This document shows positions 24,403 through 34,362 of a stretch of DNA of 64,000 nucleotides, one piece after another. A program made the translations under genes and the position numbers. The stretch lies in the NCBI GenBank assembly GCA_903831255.1, contig CAIKWZ010000042.1, forward strand, positions 1 through 64,000, read 5' to 3'. Below the pieces are notes generated by a model. That model was not told the origin of the DNA. It ran no database searches and worked only from the letters and a program-made list of their open reading frames with translations. Source of the stretch: an uncultured Alphaproteobacteria bacterium. GTDB lineage: Bacteria > Pseudomonadota > Alphaproteobacteria > Caulobacterales > Hyphomonadaceae. Position 1 is the first letter of the stretch. Every line of letters starts with the position of its first letter.

Positions 24403-25271
24403 GCGAGCTCAACGTCGCCCCGGCGCATATCCCCCCCCTTCCTGACGTTGTCATTGAACCCATTGTTCGCCTGGCCCTTCTGGAGGATCTGGGACGCGGG
24501 GGCGACATCACGTCCGACGCCGTGGTGGACCCGGGCGCGCATATGAAGGCGATCATCCGGAGCCGCCAGGAGGGCTGCTCGGCAGGATATGACGCCGCTC
24601 TCCTGGCGCTGCGCCTCATCGACCCGACAGCGACCTGGACAACTCTGCAGCCTGAAGGGGTCGCCTTTCCTGCCGGAACCCAGCTCGTGCGCCTGGAGGG
24701 GCGCGCCGCCTCCCTCCTCGCATGCGAGCGCGTCGCGCTGAACTTCACGGGGCGCCTGTCGGGCGTCGCGACCCTCACCCGGGCCTATGTCGGGGCGATC
24801 GAAGGCTATCGCGCCCGGATCGTGTGCACACGAAAGACCACACCGGGTCATCGCGCGCTTGAAAAGCGCGCGGTGCGCCTTGGAGGCGGGGTCAATCACA
24901 GGCTCGGCCTCGACGACGCCATACTGATCAAGGACAATCACATCGCGTCAGCCGGAGGCGTGCGTCAGGCCCTTGAACGCGCACGCAGGCACGTCGGACA
25001 TCTCAGGGCTGTCGAGATCGAGGTAGACACCCTTGATCAGCTGGAAGAGGTCCTCGCCAGTCCGCCGGATGCAGTGCTCCTGGACAACATGTCTCCGGAA
25101 ACCCTCCAGAAGGCGGTCGCCATGACCGCAGGCCGATGCAAGACAGAAGCGTCCGGAGGCGTGACCCTCGAAACTGTGCGCAGAATCGCTGCCGCAGGGG
25201 TCGACTTCATATCGGTCGGCGCTCTGACTCACTCGGCCGCATGCCTGGACATCGGTCTCGACATCGACTGA
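24399..25271 (+). CDS. nadC: nicotinate-nucleotide diphosphorylase NadC
   Basis: 290 residues, the full length of quinolinate phosphoribosyltransferase. Signatures: LLEDLGRGGDITSDAV near residue 28, ARIVCTRKTTPGHRALEKRAVRLGGGVNHRLGLDDAILIKDNH, EIEVDTLDQLEE and VLLDNMSPETLQKAV, EASGGVTLETVRRIAAAGVDFISVGALTHS. It converts quinolinate and PRPP to nicotinate mononucleotide, the third step of NAD synthesis. It is the last gene of the operon; the convergent SleB gene ends 30 bases later. Confidence 0.97.
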   Translation: MSELNVAPAHIPPLPDVVIEPIVRLALLEDLGRGGDITSDAVVDPGAHMKAIIRSRQEGCSAGYDAALLALRLIDPTATWTTLQPEGVAFPAGTQLVRLEGRAASLLACERVALNFTGRLSGVATLTRAYVGAIEGYRARIVCTRKTTPGHRALEKRAVRLGGGVNHRLGLDDAILIKDNHIASAGGVRQALERARRHVGHLRAVEIEVDTLDQLEEVLASPPDAVLLDNMSPETLQKAVAMTAGRCKTEASGGVTLETVRRIAAAGVDFISVGALTHSAACLDIGLDID

Positions 25272-25301
25272 AGACGCGAGGCCAGGAACGCCCGGAGAGC
25301 C

Positions 25302-26336
25302 TCAGAGGGTCTTTCCGGCGACCGACGTCTCAGTCTCGATCTCAGCGGCAACGGCGAACACAGGCAGCGACTTCAGGAGATCGGTGTCGTCCACCGTCTC
25401 GTCCGGAAGATCGTCGGCATAACTGTCCTCGAGCTCTCTGAGGATGGAATCGTGCTCGTGACGGGCGTCGAGCGCCAGACGGGCTCGCGACCACTCGGCG
25501 CCGCCCCTCGGAAACCTGTAGAAAATGTGAGTTCCGACCACGATCGTTTCGACCATTCCGGCCGACCAGTAGGGATTCACATAATCCGTATGATAATGCG
25601 TCGCATCACGCGTGACCGGCGTGTTGAGACCGAGCTGGACGTGCAGAGCGACATCCCGCGCCCTGTCCCAGGCCGCGCCTCGCGGGCGATGACGAAGCGA
25701 TCCGTCGCAGGTGAAGGTGAACTGACAGCCCGTCGCCCGGTAATGGCCCTGGTAAACCACGTCGCAAATAGTCTTCGGGAACCTCGGGTCACGAACGCGG
25801 TTCATGACCACCTCTGCGACCGCCACCTGACCGCGGACGTCCTCCGAGCGGGCCTCATAATAGACCGCCTGAGCCAGGCAATCGATCTCCGAGGTCTCCT
25901 GTTCCGCAAGATCGAGATGACGGGCTCCGAACGAGGCGAGATTGACCAGCGCCAGATCATCCCGGGCGCGCAGCCTGAGCCCGTCTATCCCCTTCGGTCC
26001 AGCTGCCCCGGGATCATAGGAGACCTGCTGCATCCAGCCTCTCGGATCGCCGGGGGCCGAAATCTCGCGCCAGTCAGCTTCTCCCGCCGCGAGGCGGTCG
26101 GCAAGCTCCTGAGCTTCAGCTCGATAAGTCTCATCGGATTTCTGGACCTCGAACCGGTAACCGATCAGGGGACCGCCGACGGTCAGGGCCGCAGCGCACG
26201 CAGCCAGACTGACCGCCCTCTGCTGCGCCTGACGCTTTTCAACGTCCGACATGCCGCTCCACCAGTTCGCGACGACACTCAGCGTCGCCCGGAAGCGGAG
26301 AACGATAGGGCTTATTTCTTTATAGGAAGCTAACAC
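25302..26336 (-). CDS. cell wall hydrolase, SleB/CwlJ family
   Basis: 344 residues. An N-terminal hydrophobic stretch (AVSLAACAAALTVGGPLIGYRF, about 45-66) anchors or exports the protein. The Hydrolase_2 (SleB) domain spans about 155-280: EIDCLAQAVYYEARSE with the catalytic Glu, GQVAVAEVVMNRVRDPRFP, and CQFTFTCDG...ATHYHTDYVNPYWSAGM. Such enzymes are lytic transglycosylases acting on peptidoglycan. GTG at 26336 has AAGGA eight bases upstream; an in-frame ATG at 26252 would still keep the membrane segment. Single gene, convergent with nadC. Confidence 0.88.
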   Translation of the reverse strand: MLASYKEISPIVLRFRATLSVVANWWSGMSDVEKRQAQQRAVSLAACAAALTVGGPLIGYRFEVQKSDETYRAEAQELADRLAAGEADWREISAPGDPRGWMQQVSYDPGAAGPKGIDGLRLRARDDLALVNLASFGARHLDLAEQETSEIDCLAQAVYYEARSEDVRGQVAVAEVVMNRVRDPRFPKTICDVVYQGHYRATGCQFTFTCDGSLRHRPRGAAWDRARDVALHVQLGLNTPVTRDATHYHTDYVNPYWSAGMVETIVVGTHIFYRFPRGGAEWSRARLALDARHEHDSILRELEDSYADDLPDETVDDTDLLKSLPVFAVAAEIETETSVAGKTL

Positions 26337-26710
26337 CCAGGGTTTCCTTAACGTGTATTAACGACTGGACGCCCGCGCGCGTCCAAAAGACACCTTCCGC
26401 TCACACCACTCTCGGACCTCTGCGGGTCCTGATTTTTGCGCCCTAAGCCGCCCGAAACGGGCGTACAAGCCTTGACCTCGGGCAGCTTTTAGGACTCGAA
26501 GGTCAGGCCAAGCGCCCCGAAATGGAACGCGATTCGCCCTCAGGGCGAGCCGAGCGCCTTTATTCCCGGTCAAAACGACCTAGTTTCAGTGATGTGGAAG
26601 AAAGGCGGCAGAGGAGCGCGCGCCCCAAAAGACCACGCTCATGCCTTTTATGAAAAAGCAGCAAGAAAGACGAAAAATGCAGTTGCCCCTACGTCAACAA
26701 GGGCGGCTCA
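26337..26710. other. gene-free interval between sleB-type gene and ppdK
   Basis: About 370 bases with no supported gene. The right part (26640-26710) is comparatively AT-rich with runs of A, which on the minus strand are U tracts downstream of ppdK, but no strong hairpin precedes them. A TTAA-N6-TTAA pair at 26349-26362 has the wrong spacing for a CtrA site. Confidence 0.4.
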
Positions 26711-29395
26711 TTATCGCTTTCGCTTGAGGACGGCGTGGGCGGCGGCCAGACGCGCGACAGGCACCCGGTACGGAGAACAGGACACGTAATCAAGACCCGC
26801 TTCTTCAAAGAACAGGATCGAGGCGGGATCCCCGCCATGTTCCCCGCATACGCCCAGCTTGAGGCCGGGCTTGGCTTTGCGTCCGCGTTCGCAGCCCATT
26901 CGCACCAGCTCGCCGACACCGTCCCGGTCAATGGTCGCGAACGGATCACGATCATAGATCCCCCGCTCCTCGTAGACCCGCAGGAAACGAGCCGCATCAT
27001 CGCGGCTGATGCCAAGCGCAGTCTGTGTCAGATCGTTGGTGCCGAAAGAGAAGAAATCAGCCTCCTCCGCGATCTCAGCTGCGCGCAACGCCGCTCGGGG
27101 AAGCTCGATCATGGTGCCGACGAGATACTCGACCTGCGCGCGGCGCTCCTGAAACACCCGTTCAGCCACGTGAACCACGCGCTCGCGCATCAGCTGAAGC
27201 TCACGGCGTGTGGCGACGAGCGGGATCATCACTTCAGGAACGGGAGCCGCGCCCGTCTCGCGCGCCACGTCGAGAGCCGCCTCGAAGATCGCTCTGGCCT
27301 GCATCTCGTAGATCTCCGGGTAGGTGATCCCGAGACGGCATCCGCGATGACCCAGCATCGGGTTGCTTTCAGAAAGCTCCGCGATACGGGCGCGCAGGCG
27401 CCCGGGAGCGATACCCACCTGTCCCGCCAGGTCCGCAATGTCCTCTTCGGTATGCGGCAGGAATTCATGCAGCGGCGGATCGAGGAGCCGGATCGTGACG
27501 GGAAGTCCTGACATGATGCGAAAGATCTGAGAAAAATCAGATCTCTGCATCGGCAGAAGCTTGTCCAGAGCCCTCCGCCTGTCCTTCTCCGTTTCTGCAA
27601 GGATCATCTCACGAACGACGTTGATCCGGTCCGCATCAAAGAACATGTGTTCGGTTCGGCAGAGGCCGATCCCCTGGGCGCCGAACCGTCGGGCGGTTTC
27701 GGCATCAAGCGGCGTCTCCGCATTGGCGCGCACATCGAGCCGGCGAACGCGATCGGCCCACGTCATCAGGTCGTCGAAATCCCCGGTCATCAGAGGCTCG
27801 ACCATCTTCACCGAACCGACCAGGACCTGCCCCTTGCCCCCATCGACGGTGACGATATCCCCGCGCCGGAGCTCACGGGCCCCTACCCGAACCACACCCT
27901 TTTCCATATCGATCTGGAGCGAGCCGGCGCCGCACACGCAGGGTCGCCCCATTCCCCGGGCGACCACCGCGGCGTGAGACGTCATCCCCCCCCGCGCAGT
28001 CACGATCGCCCGCGCCGCATGCATGCCCCGAATATCCTCAGGGCTCGTCTCGACCCGAACCAGAATGACAGGAAGACCCGATTGAGCCAGCTGAACGGCC
28101 TCTGCGCTGTCGAACACGATCTGCCCGACCGCCGCTCCCGGGCTCGCCGGCAGTCCCTTCACGAACACGTCCCGGACCGCATCCTCTGCAATCGCCGGAT
28201 GCAGGAGCTGATCCAGCTGCGAGGGATCAAGACGCAGAACCGCCTCGTCCCGGGAGATGAGGCCCTCCCGGCACATCTCCACCGCCATCTTCATGGCCGC
28301 CTGAGCGGTGCGCTTTCCGGATCGGGTCTGAAGGACGAACAGCGCGCCCCTCTCCACCGTGAACTCGATATCCTGCATGTCCCGGTAATGGGTCTCAAGC
28401 CGACCCGCGAGCTCCGTCAGACGAGTGTAGATTTCAGGCATCGCCTCTTCGAGAGAGGGTTCATCCGAGCGCAGCTGCAGCCTGCGGTCTTTCGAGATCG
28501 AGGCAGGAGTGCGGATGCCGGCCACCACATCCTCCCCCTGTGCGTTGACCAGAAACTCGCCGTAGAACCGGCGCTCGCCCGTGGACGGATCGCGCGTGAA
28601 CGCCACCCCCGTCGCCGAGGTCTCGCCCATGTTTCCGAACACCATCGCCTGCACGTTGACCGCAGTGCCCCAGCTCTGCGGAATGTCGTTGAGACGCCGA
28701 TAGGCCACCGCCCGGTCATTCATCCAGCTTGAAAAGACCGCGCCGATCGCCCCCCAGAGCTGATCCTTCGGGTTGTCGGGGAACGGCGCTCCCCGCCTGT
28801 GCTTCGCCACGGCGGCCTTATAGAGGGTGATCACCTCTCTCCAGCCGTCTGCCCCAAGCTCGGTGTCGAGAATAAGGTCGTGACTTTCCTTGTAGTCGTC
28901 CAGAATGTGCTCGAATACGGCGTGGGGCACTTCGAGCACCACATTGGAATACATCTGGATGAAGCGGCGATAGCTGTCATAGGCGAACCGCCGGTCTCCG
29001 GACAGGGCGGCGAGACCTTCGGCCGTCTCTTCATTCAGACCAAGATTGAGGACCGTGTCCATCATCCCCGGCATTGAAGCCCGGCTGCCCGAGCGCACGG
29101 ACACCAGAAGGGGATTGGCCGGATCGCCGAAGCGCTTCCCGGTCTTTGCCTCGAGGGTCTGCAACGCTGTCTCGACCTGCGCCTCGAGACCATTGGGATA
29201 CTTGCGCCTGAGGTCGTAAAAGACGGTGCAAACCTCGGTTGTCAGGGTGAACCCCGGGGGCACAGGAAGTCCAAGTCGCGCCATCTCGGCAAGATTGGCC
29301 CCCTTGCCTCCAAGAAGGTTCTTCATGGAGGCGTCGCCGTCCGACGCGCCGCCGCCGAAGTCATACACCCACTTGTTCGACGCCTGAGGGGCCAT
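26711..29395 (-). CDS. ppdK: pyruvate, phosphate dikinase
   Basis: 894 residues, normal for PPDK. N-terminal ATP-grasp domain opens KWVYDFGGGASDGDASMKNLLGGKGANLAEMARLGLPVPPGFT. The swivelling phosphohistidine domain contains GGMTSHAAVVARGMGRPCVCG with the catalytic His. The C-terminal PEP/pyruvate TIM barrel has GIGLCRTEHMFF, LGHRGCRLGITYPEIYEMQ and CGEHGGDPASI. It interconverts pyruvate, ATP and Pi with PEP, AMP and PPi, feeding gluconeogenesis. The ATG at 29395 begins MAPQASNKW with AGGA upstream; a TTG at 29404 is possible. It follows glyS by 11 bases, a gene order common in Alphaproteobacteria. Confidence 0.95.
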   Translation of the reverse strand: MAPQASNKWVYDFGGGASDGDASMKNLLGGKGANLAEMARLGLPVPPGFTLTTEVCTVFYDLRRKYPNGLEAQVETALQTLEAKTGKRFGDPANPLLVSVRSGSRASMPGMMDTVLNLGLNEETAEGLAALSGDRRFAYDSYRRFIQMYSNVVLEVPHAVFEHILDDYKESHDLILDTELGADGWREVITLYKAAVAKHRRGAPFPDNPKDQLWGAIGAVFSSWMNDRAVAYRRLNDIPQSWGTAVNVQAMVFGNMGETSATGVAFTRDPSTGERRFYGEFLVNAQGEDVVAGIRTPASISKDRRLQLRSDEPSLEEAMPEIYTRLTELAGRLETHYRDMQDIEFTVERGALFVLQTRSGKRTAQAAMKMAVEMCREGLISRDEAVLRLDPSQLDQLLHPAIAEDAVRDVFVKGLPASPGAAVGQIVFDSAEAVQLAQSGLPVILVRVETSPEDIRGMHAARAIVTARGGMTSHAAVVARGMGRPCVCGAGSLQIDMEKGVVRVGARELRRGDIVTVDGGKGQVLVGSVKMVEPLMTGDFDDLMTWADRVRRLDVRANAETPLDAETARRFGAQGIGLCRTEHMFFDADRINVVREMILAETEKDRRRALDKLLPMQRSDFSQIFRIMSGLPVTIRLLDPPLHEFLPHTEEDIADLAGQVGIAPGRLRARIAELSESNPMLGHRGCRLGITYPEIYEMQARAIFEAALDVARETGAAPVPEVMIPLVATRRELQLMRERVVHVAERVFQERRAQVEYLVGTMIELPRAALRAAEIAEEADFFSFGTNDLTQTALGISRDDAARFLRVYEERGIYDRDPFATIDRDGVGELVRMGCERGRKAKPGLKLGVCGEHGGDPASILFFEEAGLDYVSCSPYRVPVARLAAAHAVLKRKR

Positions 29396-29406
29396 GGAGG
29401 GCAATC

Positions 29407-31497
29407 CTAACCTTCAATCTTGGAAAAATCAGCCACCCGGCCCAGCGCATCCCGGATCTGCGAGAGGAGCTTCAGGCGCTCCGCTCGGGAGGAGAGGTCC
29501 TCCACATTGACCGTCACCCTGGCGAAGAAGGCGTCGACTGGCCCCCTGAGGCCCGACAGCGCCTGCATCGCCCCCGAATAGTCCTCCGCTTCGAGAGCGC
29601 CCCCCGCCGCCGCCACAGCGGCGCCAAGAGCCTCGGACAGGATGCGGGCTTCCGGCGGATCATCTGCGCTCACCTGCCCGATGCCCGAATAACTTCGTCC
29701 GTCCTTCTTCTCTTCAGCCTTGAGAATATTGGCGGCCCGTCGATACCCGGCAAGAAGATTGACCCCGTCCTCAGTGTCGAGAAAGCGGCCCAGCGCCTCC
29801 ACACGGCGGACGACCGAGACCAGATCATCCCCACCCAGGGAGAAGACCGCATCAATCAGGTCGTGACGCACACCCTGTTCTCGCAGGTAGACCTTCAGAC
29901 GATCTGCAAGGAAGGCCAGAAGGGCCGATTGCCTGTCGCCCATGGACGACGCGTCTGCTCCCGCAACCGTCGAAAAGGCGCGCAAAGCCGTCGCCAGCGC
30001 CTCGCCGAGCGACAGGCGAAAGCCGCCCTCGAGGATGATCCGGATTACCCCGAGAGCCGCCCGCCTGAGCGCATATGGGTCCTTGGAGCCCGTAGGGGTC
30101 TCATCGATCGCCCAGAACCCGGCGAGCGTATCCAGCTTGTCCGCCAGCGCGATCGTGGCGCTGAGCGGAGCAACCGGCGGGCTCTCGCCAGGACCTTTTG
30201 GACGATAATGATCTCTGATCGCATCCGCCACAGCCTCAGGCGCGCCCTGAAGGCGGGCGTAATACCGGCCCATGACGCCTTCCAGCTCAGGAAACTCGCC
30301 AACCATGTCCGAAACAAGATCGCACTTCGCCAGACGCGCAGCCCTTGCCGCTGCCTCCGGGTCGACGCCTGTGCGAGCCGCGAGCGCCTGAGCAAGCCCG
30401 GCGGTGCGCTCAACCTTATCTCGAACGGACCCAAGACGTTCATGGTAGACCAGATCGCCCAGTCGGTCGAAGCGATCCTCGAGCCGGATCCGACGGTCAT
30501 TGTCCCAGAAAAAGCGAGCGTCATTAAGACGAGCAGAGAGAACACGGGCGTTGCCCTGAGCGATCCTCGCTCCTCCATCGGAGGCCAGCAGATTTGCGGT
30601 CACGATGAATTTGGGCGCGAGGCCTCCATCGCTTCGCCTGGGATCGCGGACCGCGAAATACTTCTGATGGGTCCTCATCGAGAGCCTGATGACTTCAGGC
30701 GGCAGATCGAGAAAGGCAGGGTCCATGTCCCCGATGAGAACAACCGGGTGTTCGGCAAGACCTGCAACCTCCTCAAGAAGGCCTGGGTCCTCGACCCACT
30801 CGAGCGCCTGCGCCTGACAAAGCGTCCGGGCCTCATGGGCGATCATCTCCTTGCGCTCCTCGCGGTCAAGAATGACCTGCCCGCGATTGCGCAGCGTTTC
30901 CTCGTAATCCTCAAAACGCCTGACGCGGAACGGCCCGCGGCCCATTACCCGGTGCCCCTCGGTCAGGTCCCCCGACACGATGCCTCCCACCTCGAACGGC
31001 GTCACCTCTCCGTCAAACGTGCACAGGATACGGCTGATGGGCCGGACCCACCTCAGGTCGCCATCTCCCCAGCGCATGGACTTGGGCCAATGAAAGTCCC
31101 GAATGATGGCGGGGATCATCTCCGCGATCAGATCTGTGGTCGCCCGCCCCGGACGCCGGACATGGGCGACATAGATCCGGCCCTTCTTTGGAACATCATG
31201 AATATGGGCCTGATCGATCGACGTCAGTCCGGCCTTCCGAAGGAAGCCCTGGATCGCCGCCTCGGGCGCACCCTCCCGGGGACCGGGAATATCCTCGGAC
31301 ACATCCGGCGTGCGAACAGCGAGGCCCTCGACAACGGCTGTCAGACGCCTCGGGCCCGAAAAGCCTTTGACCCCAGCCGGCAAGAGACCTGCGGCTGTAA
31401 AGCCGTCCATCAGCGCCCGCTCCAGGTCGGCCTGGGCTCTCGCCTGCATACGAGCTGGAATTTCTTCGCTTAAGATCTCGAGAAGGAGCTGGGGCAT
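29407..31497 (-). CDS. glyS: glycine--tRNA ligase beta subunit
   Basis: 696 residues, full length. It opens [26 protein letters not shown], the GlyS signature, followed by [20 protein letters not shown] and [38 protein letters not shown]. The C-terminal third is the DALR-type anticodon-binding helical domain. It forms an alpha2beta2 enzyme with GlyQ. The partner glyQ lies 1.6 kb upstream on the same strand, separated by two unrelated genes. The opposite strand carries a 536-codon open frame that is a shadow. Confidence 0.97.
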   Translation of the reverse strand: MPQLLLEILSEEIPARMQARAQADLERALMDGFTAAGLLPAGVKGFSGPRRLTAVVEGLAVRTPDVSEDIPGPREGAPEAAIQGFLRKAGLTSIDQAHIHDVPKKGRIYVAHVRRPGRATTDLIAEMIPAIIRDFHWPKSMRWGDGDLRWVRPISRILCTFDGEVTPFEVGGIVSGDLTEGHRVMGRGPFRVRRFEDYEETLRNRGQVILDREERKEMIAHEARTLCQAQALEWVEDPGLLEEVAGLAEHPVVLIGDMDPAFLDLPPEVIRLSMRTHQKYFAVRDPRRSDGGLAPKFIVTANLLASDGGARIAQGNARVLSARLNDARFFWDNDRRIRLEDRFDRLGDLVYHERLGSVRDKVERTAGLAQALAARTGVDPEAAARAARLAKCDLVSDMVGEFPELEGVMGRYYARLQGAPEAVADAIRDHYRPKGPGESPPVAPLSATIALADKLDTLAGFWAIDETPTGSKDPYALRRAALGVIRIILEGGFRLSLGEALATALRAFSTVAGADASSMGDRQSALLAFLADRLKVYLREQGVRHDLIDAVFSLGGDDLVSVVRRVEALGRFLDTEDGVNLLAGYRRAANILKAEEKKDGRSYSGIGQVSADDPPEARILSEALGAAVAAAGGALEAEDYSGAMQALSGLRGPVDAFFARVTVNVEDLSSRAERLKLLSQIRDALGRVADFSKIEG

Positions 31498-31603
31498 GGC
31501 GTCTTTCGCATTCCGATGAGCAGGCAGTGCAGCGGAACGCAGGAGATTTCAAGTGCGTCGCAGGTCCCTTTCACCTCCCCACCCATGCCCGCCCCCTCAG
31601 GGT

Positions 31604-32452
31604 TCACGGGCGCGCCGCAGGCGGCGCCGGACGAGGGCCGGACGGGGCGTGACGCGGCAGGGGCGTCAGGGATCCCACCATGCCATCCGGACGAGCCTTG
31701 GACAGCATGCGCTGATAAGCCGGGCGGGCCTCGATCCGCGCCCGCCACTCCGCGATCCTCGGGAACTGCTCCCTGTCGACGATGTTCAGCTGCGTGGCGA
31801 AATTGAGAGGAAAGAGCATCATGATGTCGGCGGCGGAAAACGCCGCCCCGCCGAAGTATGGGTGACGGGACAGAAAATCCTCTGCGAACTGGACAACCGC
31901 CTCGCTGTCGACGAGCGGGGAGCGGGCGCTTGGAGGCTGGATCATCCAGACGCGGTAATCGGCAATCGCCCTCGACGCCAGGGATCCCTCCGAATAGTGC
32001 ATCCAGAGGAGATGATAGGGATAATCCCTGCTCGCAACGGGCGGCGCCAGGCGCCCCCCGCCATGTCGGGCGAGGATCATTTCGATAATCGCCCCCGATT
32101 CGACCAGGACCTGATCGCCGTAGGCGACCGTAGGCGCGACCGGCATACCCGGATTGATCGCCCGGATGGACGCCATCGAGCCGGCAAGATCTCCGCGCTT
32201 GAACTCAAGGCGATACGGAAGGCCAAGCTCCTCCATCAGCCAGACAAGGCGTTCGGAACGCCGGCCCTCGAGATGATAGATCACGATCTCCGGAACCGGC
32301 GTCGTCGCCTCAACGGGTCTGGCCGGGCCAGGACCGGGAACCGAGACCGAAACGCAGGCGCTCAAACCGAGAACAGCTGCACAGCAAAGCGCCCTTAGAG
32401 CGCCGGTAATCTGAAAACGCCCCGCCTGCGCAGGAACAGAGACTTGATTCAT
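31604..32452 (-). CDS. glutathione S-transferase-like lipoprotein
   Basis: 282 residues from the ATG at 32452. The N-terminus carries an apparent lipoprotein signal: GALRALCCAAVLGLSAC, with the lipobox cysteine near residue 33. The mature part starts with a thioredoxin-like GST N-domain (EIVIYHLEGRRSERLVWLMEELGLPYRLEFKRGDL and VAPTVAYGDQVLVESGAIIEMI), then a GST C-domain (about 120-245, with HPYFGGAAFSAADIMMLFPL), and a Pro-rich tail. GSTs are normally cytoplasmic, so an exported lipid-anchored form is unusual. It lies between the glyQ-DUF2314 pair and glyS. The longer open frame upstream to 32782 overlaps the DUF2314 gene. Confidence 0.8.
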   Translation of the reverse strand: MNQVSVPAQAGRFQITGALRALCCAAVLGLSACVSVSVPGPGPARPVEATTPVPEIVIYHLEGRRSERLVWLMEELGLPYRLEFKRGDLAGSMASIRAINPGMPVAPTVAYGDQVLVESGAIIEMILARHGGGRLAPPVASRDYPYHLLWMHYSEGSLASRAIADYRVWMIQPPSARSPLVDSEAVVQFAEDFLSRHPYFGGAAFSAADIMMLFPLNFATQLNIVDREQFPRIAEWRARIEARPAYQRMLSKARPDGMVGSLTPLPRHAPSGPRPAPPAARP

Positions 32453-32543
32453 AACGCCGCCCTCACCCCGAGATCCTGATCGTCCTGGTCGGTTATCCGG
32501 AACGACCGTACCTTCGTCTCCTAACATACCTGGTGCAAGTCGC

Positions 32544-33089
32544 CTAACCGACGACCTCCGCCTGGGCGCTCTCATCGCCCAGCGGGTCATCCGACAGAAC
32601 GGATCGCAGGACCTCGGCCTGATCCGACGGAAGACGGGGCAGAAGGACGCGGGTGGTGTAGTGGCCGAGGAGGTCCTCCTTCCGGAAAAATCCCCAGTCC
32701 GTAATCGCGGTCTCCTCGAAAACGACCTCATCGCCCCCTTGAAGAGGAGCGAGGTCTGGCGAGGTCTGGGCCAGACGCGCACTCACGGCGCCGTCCCCCT
32801 TGCGGTCAATTTCCTCCACCCAGACCTCAGCGGTTTCGCCCGGCCCGGATGTCGTCTTCAGCCTGACTTTGAGACGAAAATCGAACTCCTGCTCGGAAGG
32901 GGCGCTCAGATGCTCCCAGAACAGAGGCAAACGCCGGCGCGCCTCCCGACTCGCCTGAGCAAGCTCCCGTCTCAGCTGAGCCTCATCGTCAGGTCGCCAG
33001 TCGCACGCGCCAACCGCCGCACTCCCCATCAGTGCGACCAGTCCCAAGCCTGCAGCGGCCAGAGCCTTACCGGCGCGCCTCCAGGTCAT
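32544..33089 (-). CDS. DUF2314 domain protein with signal peptide
   Basis: 181 residues beginning [21 protein letters not shown], a signal peptide ending near AVGACDW; the Cys suggests either a lipoprotein or an ordinary cleavage. The C-terminal half (about 70-165) matches DUF2314: [36 protein letters not shown] and [33 protein letters not shown]. Function is unknown. The ATG overlaps the glyQ stop by four bases (33086-33089), so it is translated with the synthetase subunit. Confidence 0.75.
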   Translation of the reverse strand: MTWRRAGKALAAAGLGLVALMGSAAVGACDWRPDDEAQLRRELAQASREARRRLPLFWEHLSAPSEQEFDFRLKVRLKTTSGPGETAEVWVEEIDRKGDGAVSARLAQTSPDLAPLQGGDEVVFEETAITDWGFFRKEDLLGHYTTRVLLPRLPSDQAEVLRSVLSDDPLGDESAQAEVVG

Positions 33090-34015
33090 CCCGTCGCAGG
33101 CGACTGGCTGCGCTCCCATGCTTCCGCACTGCCCTTCGCCAGATCGCGGACACGAGCGATAAAGCTCTGCCGTTCGGTAGGAGAAATCACGCCCCGGGCG
33201 TCAAGCAGATTAAAGATATGACTGGCCTTGAGCGCCTGCTCGTAGGCGGGCAGCGGCAATGGAGGGTGCAGTCCCAGAAGGCGGCGACAGGAGACTTCGC
33301 AATCTGAGAACCAGCGCTGAAGAGCCTCAGTATCGGCGTGCTCGAAATTATACGCTGACTGCTGCTTCTCATTTTCGAGAAACACATCTCCATAAGTCAG
33401 CGGATGAGGACTGTCCGGATCGTTGAACGGCAGATCATAGACGCGATCAACCCCGAACACATACATTGCCAGTCTCTCAAGACCATACGTCAGCTCGCCC
33501 GAAACCGGTCGGACATCCAGCCCGCCGACCTGCTGGAAATACGTGAACTGCGAGACCTCCATTCCGTCGCACCACACCTCCCAGCCGAGCCCCCAGGCGC
33601 CCACTGTGGGGTTCTCCCAGTCGTCCTCGACAAAACGGATATCGTGAAGACCGGGGTCGATCCCGATCCTGTAGAGGCTCTCCAGATAGAGATCCTGGAT
33701 ATCCGGCGGGTTCGGCTTAAGGATCACCTGATACTGATAATAATGCTGCAGCCGGTTGGGATTATCCCCATAACGCCCATCCCGCGGCCGTCGGGAGGGC
33801 TGAGGATACGCGGCTCGCCAGGGTCGCGGCCCGAGCGCCCGAAGCGTCGTGGCGGGATGAAGGGTGCCTGCGCCGACCTCCATGTCGTAGGGCTGAAGAA
33901 TTGCGCAGCCCTGGCTGGCCCAATAGGCCGAGAGATTGAGTATGATCTCCTGAAAGGACCGGGGCCGGTCAGCCTCACGGCGCGCAGCCTTAGATCGGGC
34001 GGGAGCGCGGGTCAT
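33086..34015 (-). CDS. glyQ: glycine--tRNA ligase alpha subunit
   Basis: 309 residues. [47 protein letters not shown] is the GlyQ opening (class II motif region), followed by [32 protein letters not shown]-type sequence and [24 protein letters not shown]. The ATG at 34015 is preceded by GAGGAG, making it the best start although the frame is open to 34072. It carries the aminoacylation site; GlyS supplies the rest of the tetramer. The gene heads the leftward block glyQ-DUF2314-GST-glyS-ppdK. Confidence 0.97.
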   Translation of the reverse strand: MTRAPARSKAARREADRPRSFQEIILNLSAYWASQGCAILQPYDMEVGAGTLHPATTLRALGPRPWRAAYPQPSRRPRDGRYGDNPNRLQHYYQYQVILKPNPPDIQDLYLESLYRIGIDPGLHDIRFVEDDWENPTVGAWGLGWEVWCDGMEVSQFTYFQQVGGLDVRPVSGELTYGLERLAMYVFGVDRVYDLPFNDPDSPHPLTYGDVFLENEKQQSAYNFEHADTEALQRWFSDCEVSCRRLLGLHPPLPLPAYEQALKASHIFNLLDARGVISPTERQSFIARVRDLAKGSAEAWERSQSPATG

Positions 34016-34167
34016 GACGTCATACTCCTCAGACGATTCAGACGAACGAAGGAACGAGGACGTCGTCCGCACGTCCCGCTCCGGCAGGTCTGCGTCGCCG
34101 CAACGGACGGACAGACCCTCAACCTCTTACGAATATCAGCCCTCGAACGCCAGCCTGCGAGGCGCAA

Positions 34168-34356
34168 TCACTCAGCCTTCGGCGGCCCATCGCACGGAGG
34201 GGGAGAGGAACTCCGGTCCTCAAGCCGCTTGACCACAGCCTCGGCCGCCGCATCGGAGATCTCATCCCGGCTCCGCCGAGCCCGCTCCCGCATCGCGGGG
34301 GAAAGAAGGACAAGGATCGCAATGATCACCAGTCCGATGAAGATAACCCCACCCAT
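34168..34356 (-). CDS. small single-pass membrane protein
   Basis: 62 residues: one N-terminal hydrophobic helix (GGVIFIGLVIIAILVLLSPAM, about 2-22) followed by a charged Arg/Glu-rich helix (RERARRSRDEISDAAAEAVVKRLED) and a Pro-rich end. It starts six bases after the methyltransferase stop and is therefore probably co-transcribed with it. Members of this kind are common upstream of glyQ in related genomes in my recollection, but I know no function. Confidence 0.65.
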   Translation of the reverse strand: MGGVIFIGLVIIAILVLLSPAMRERARRSRDEISDAAAEAVVKRLEDRSSSPPPCDGPPKAE

Positions 34357-34362
34357 GCTCTC

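Noticed and set aside
26349-26362. TTAA-N6-TTAA as a CtrA site
   Set aside because: Spacing is six instead of seven bases and it lies before a single cell-wall hydrolase gene with no other support.
29863-31473. 536-codon open frame opposite glyS
   Set aside because: It is a shadow of a full-length, well conserved synthetase gene and has no recognisable domain.
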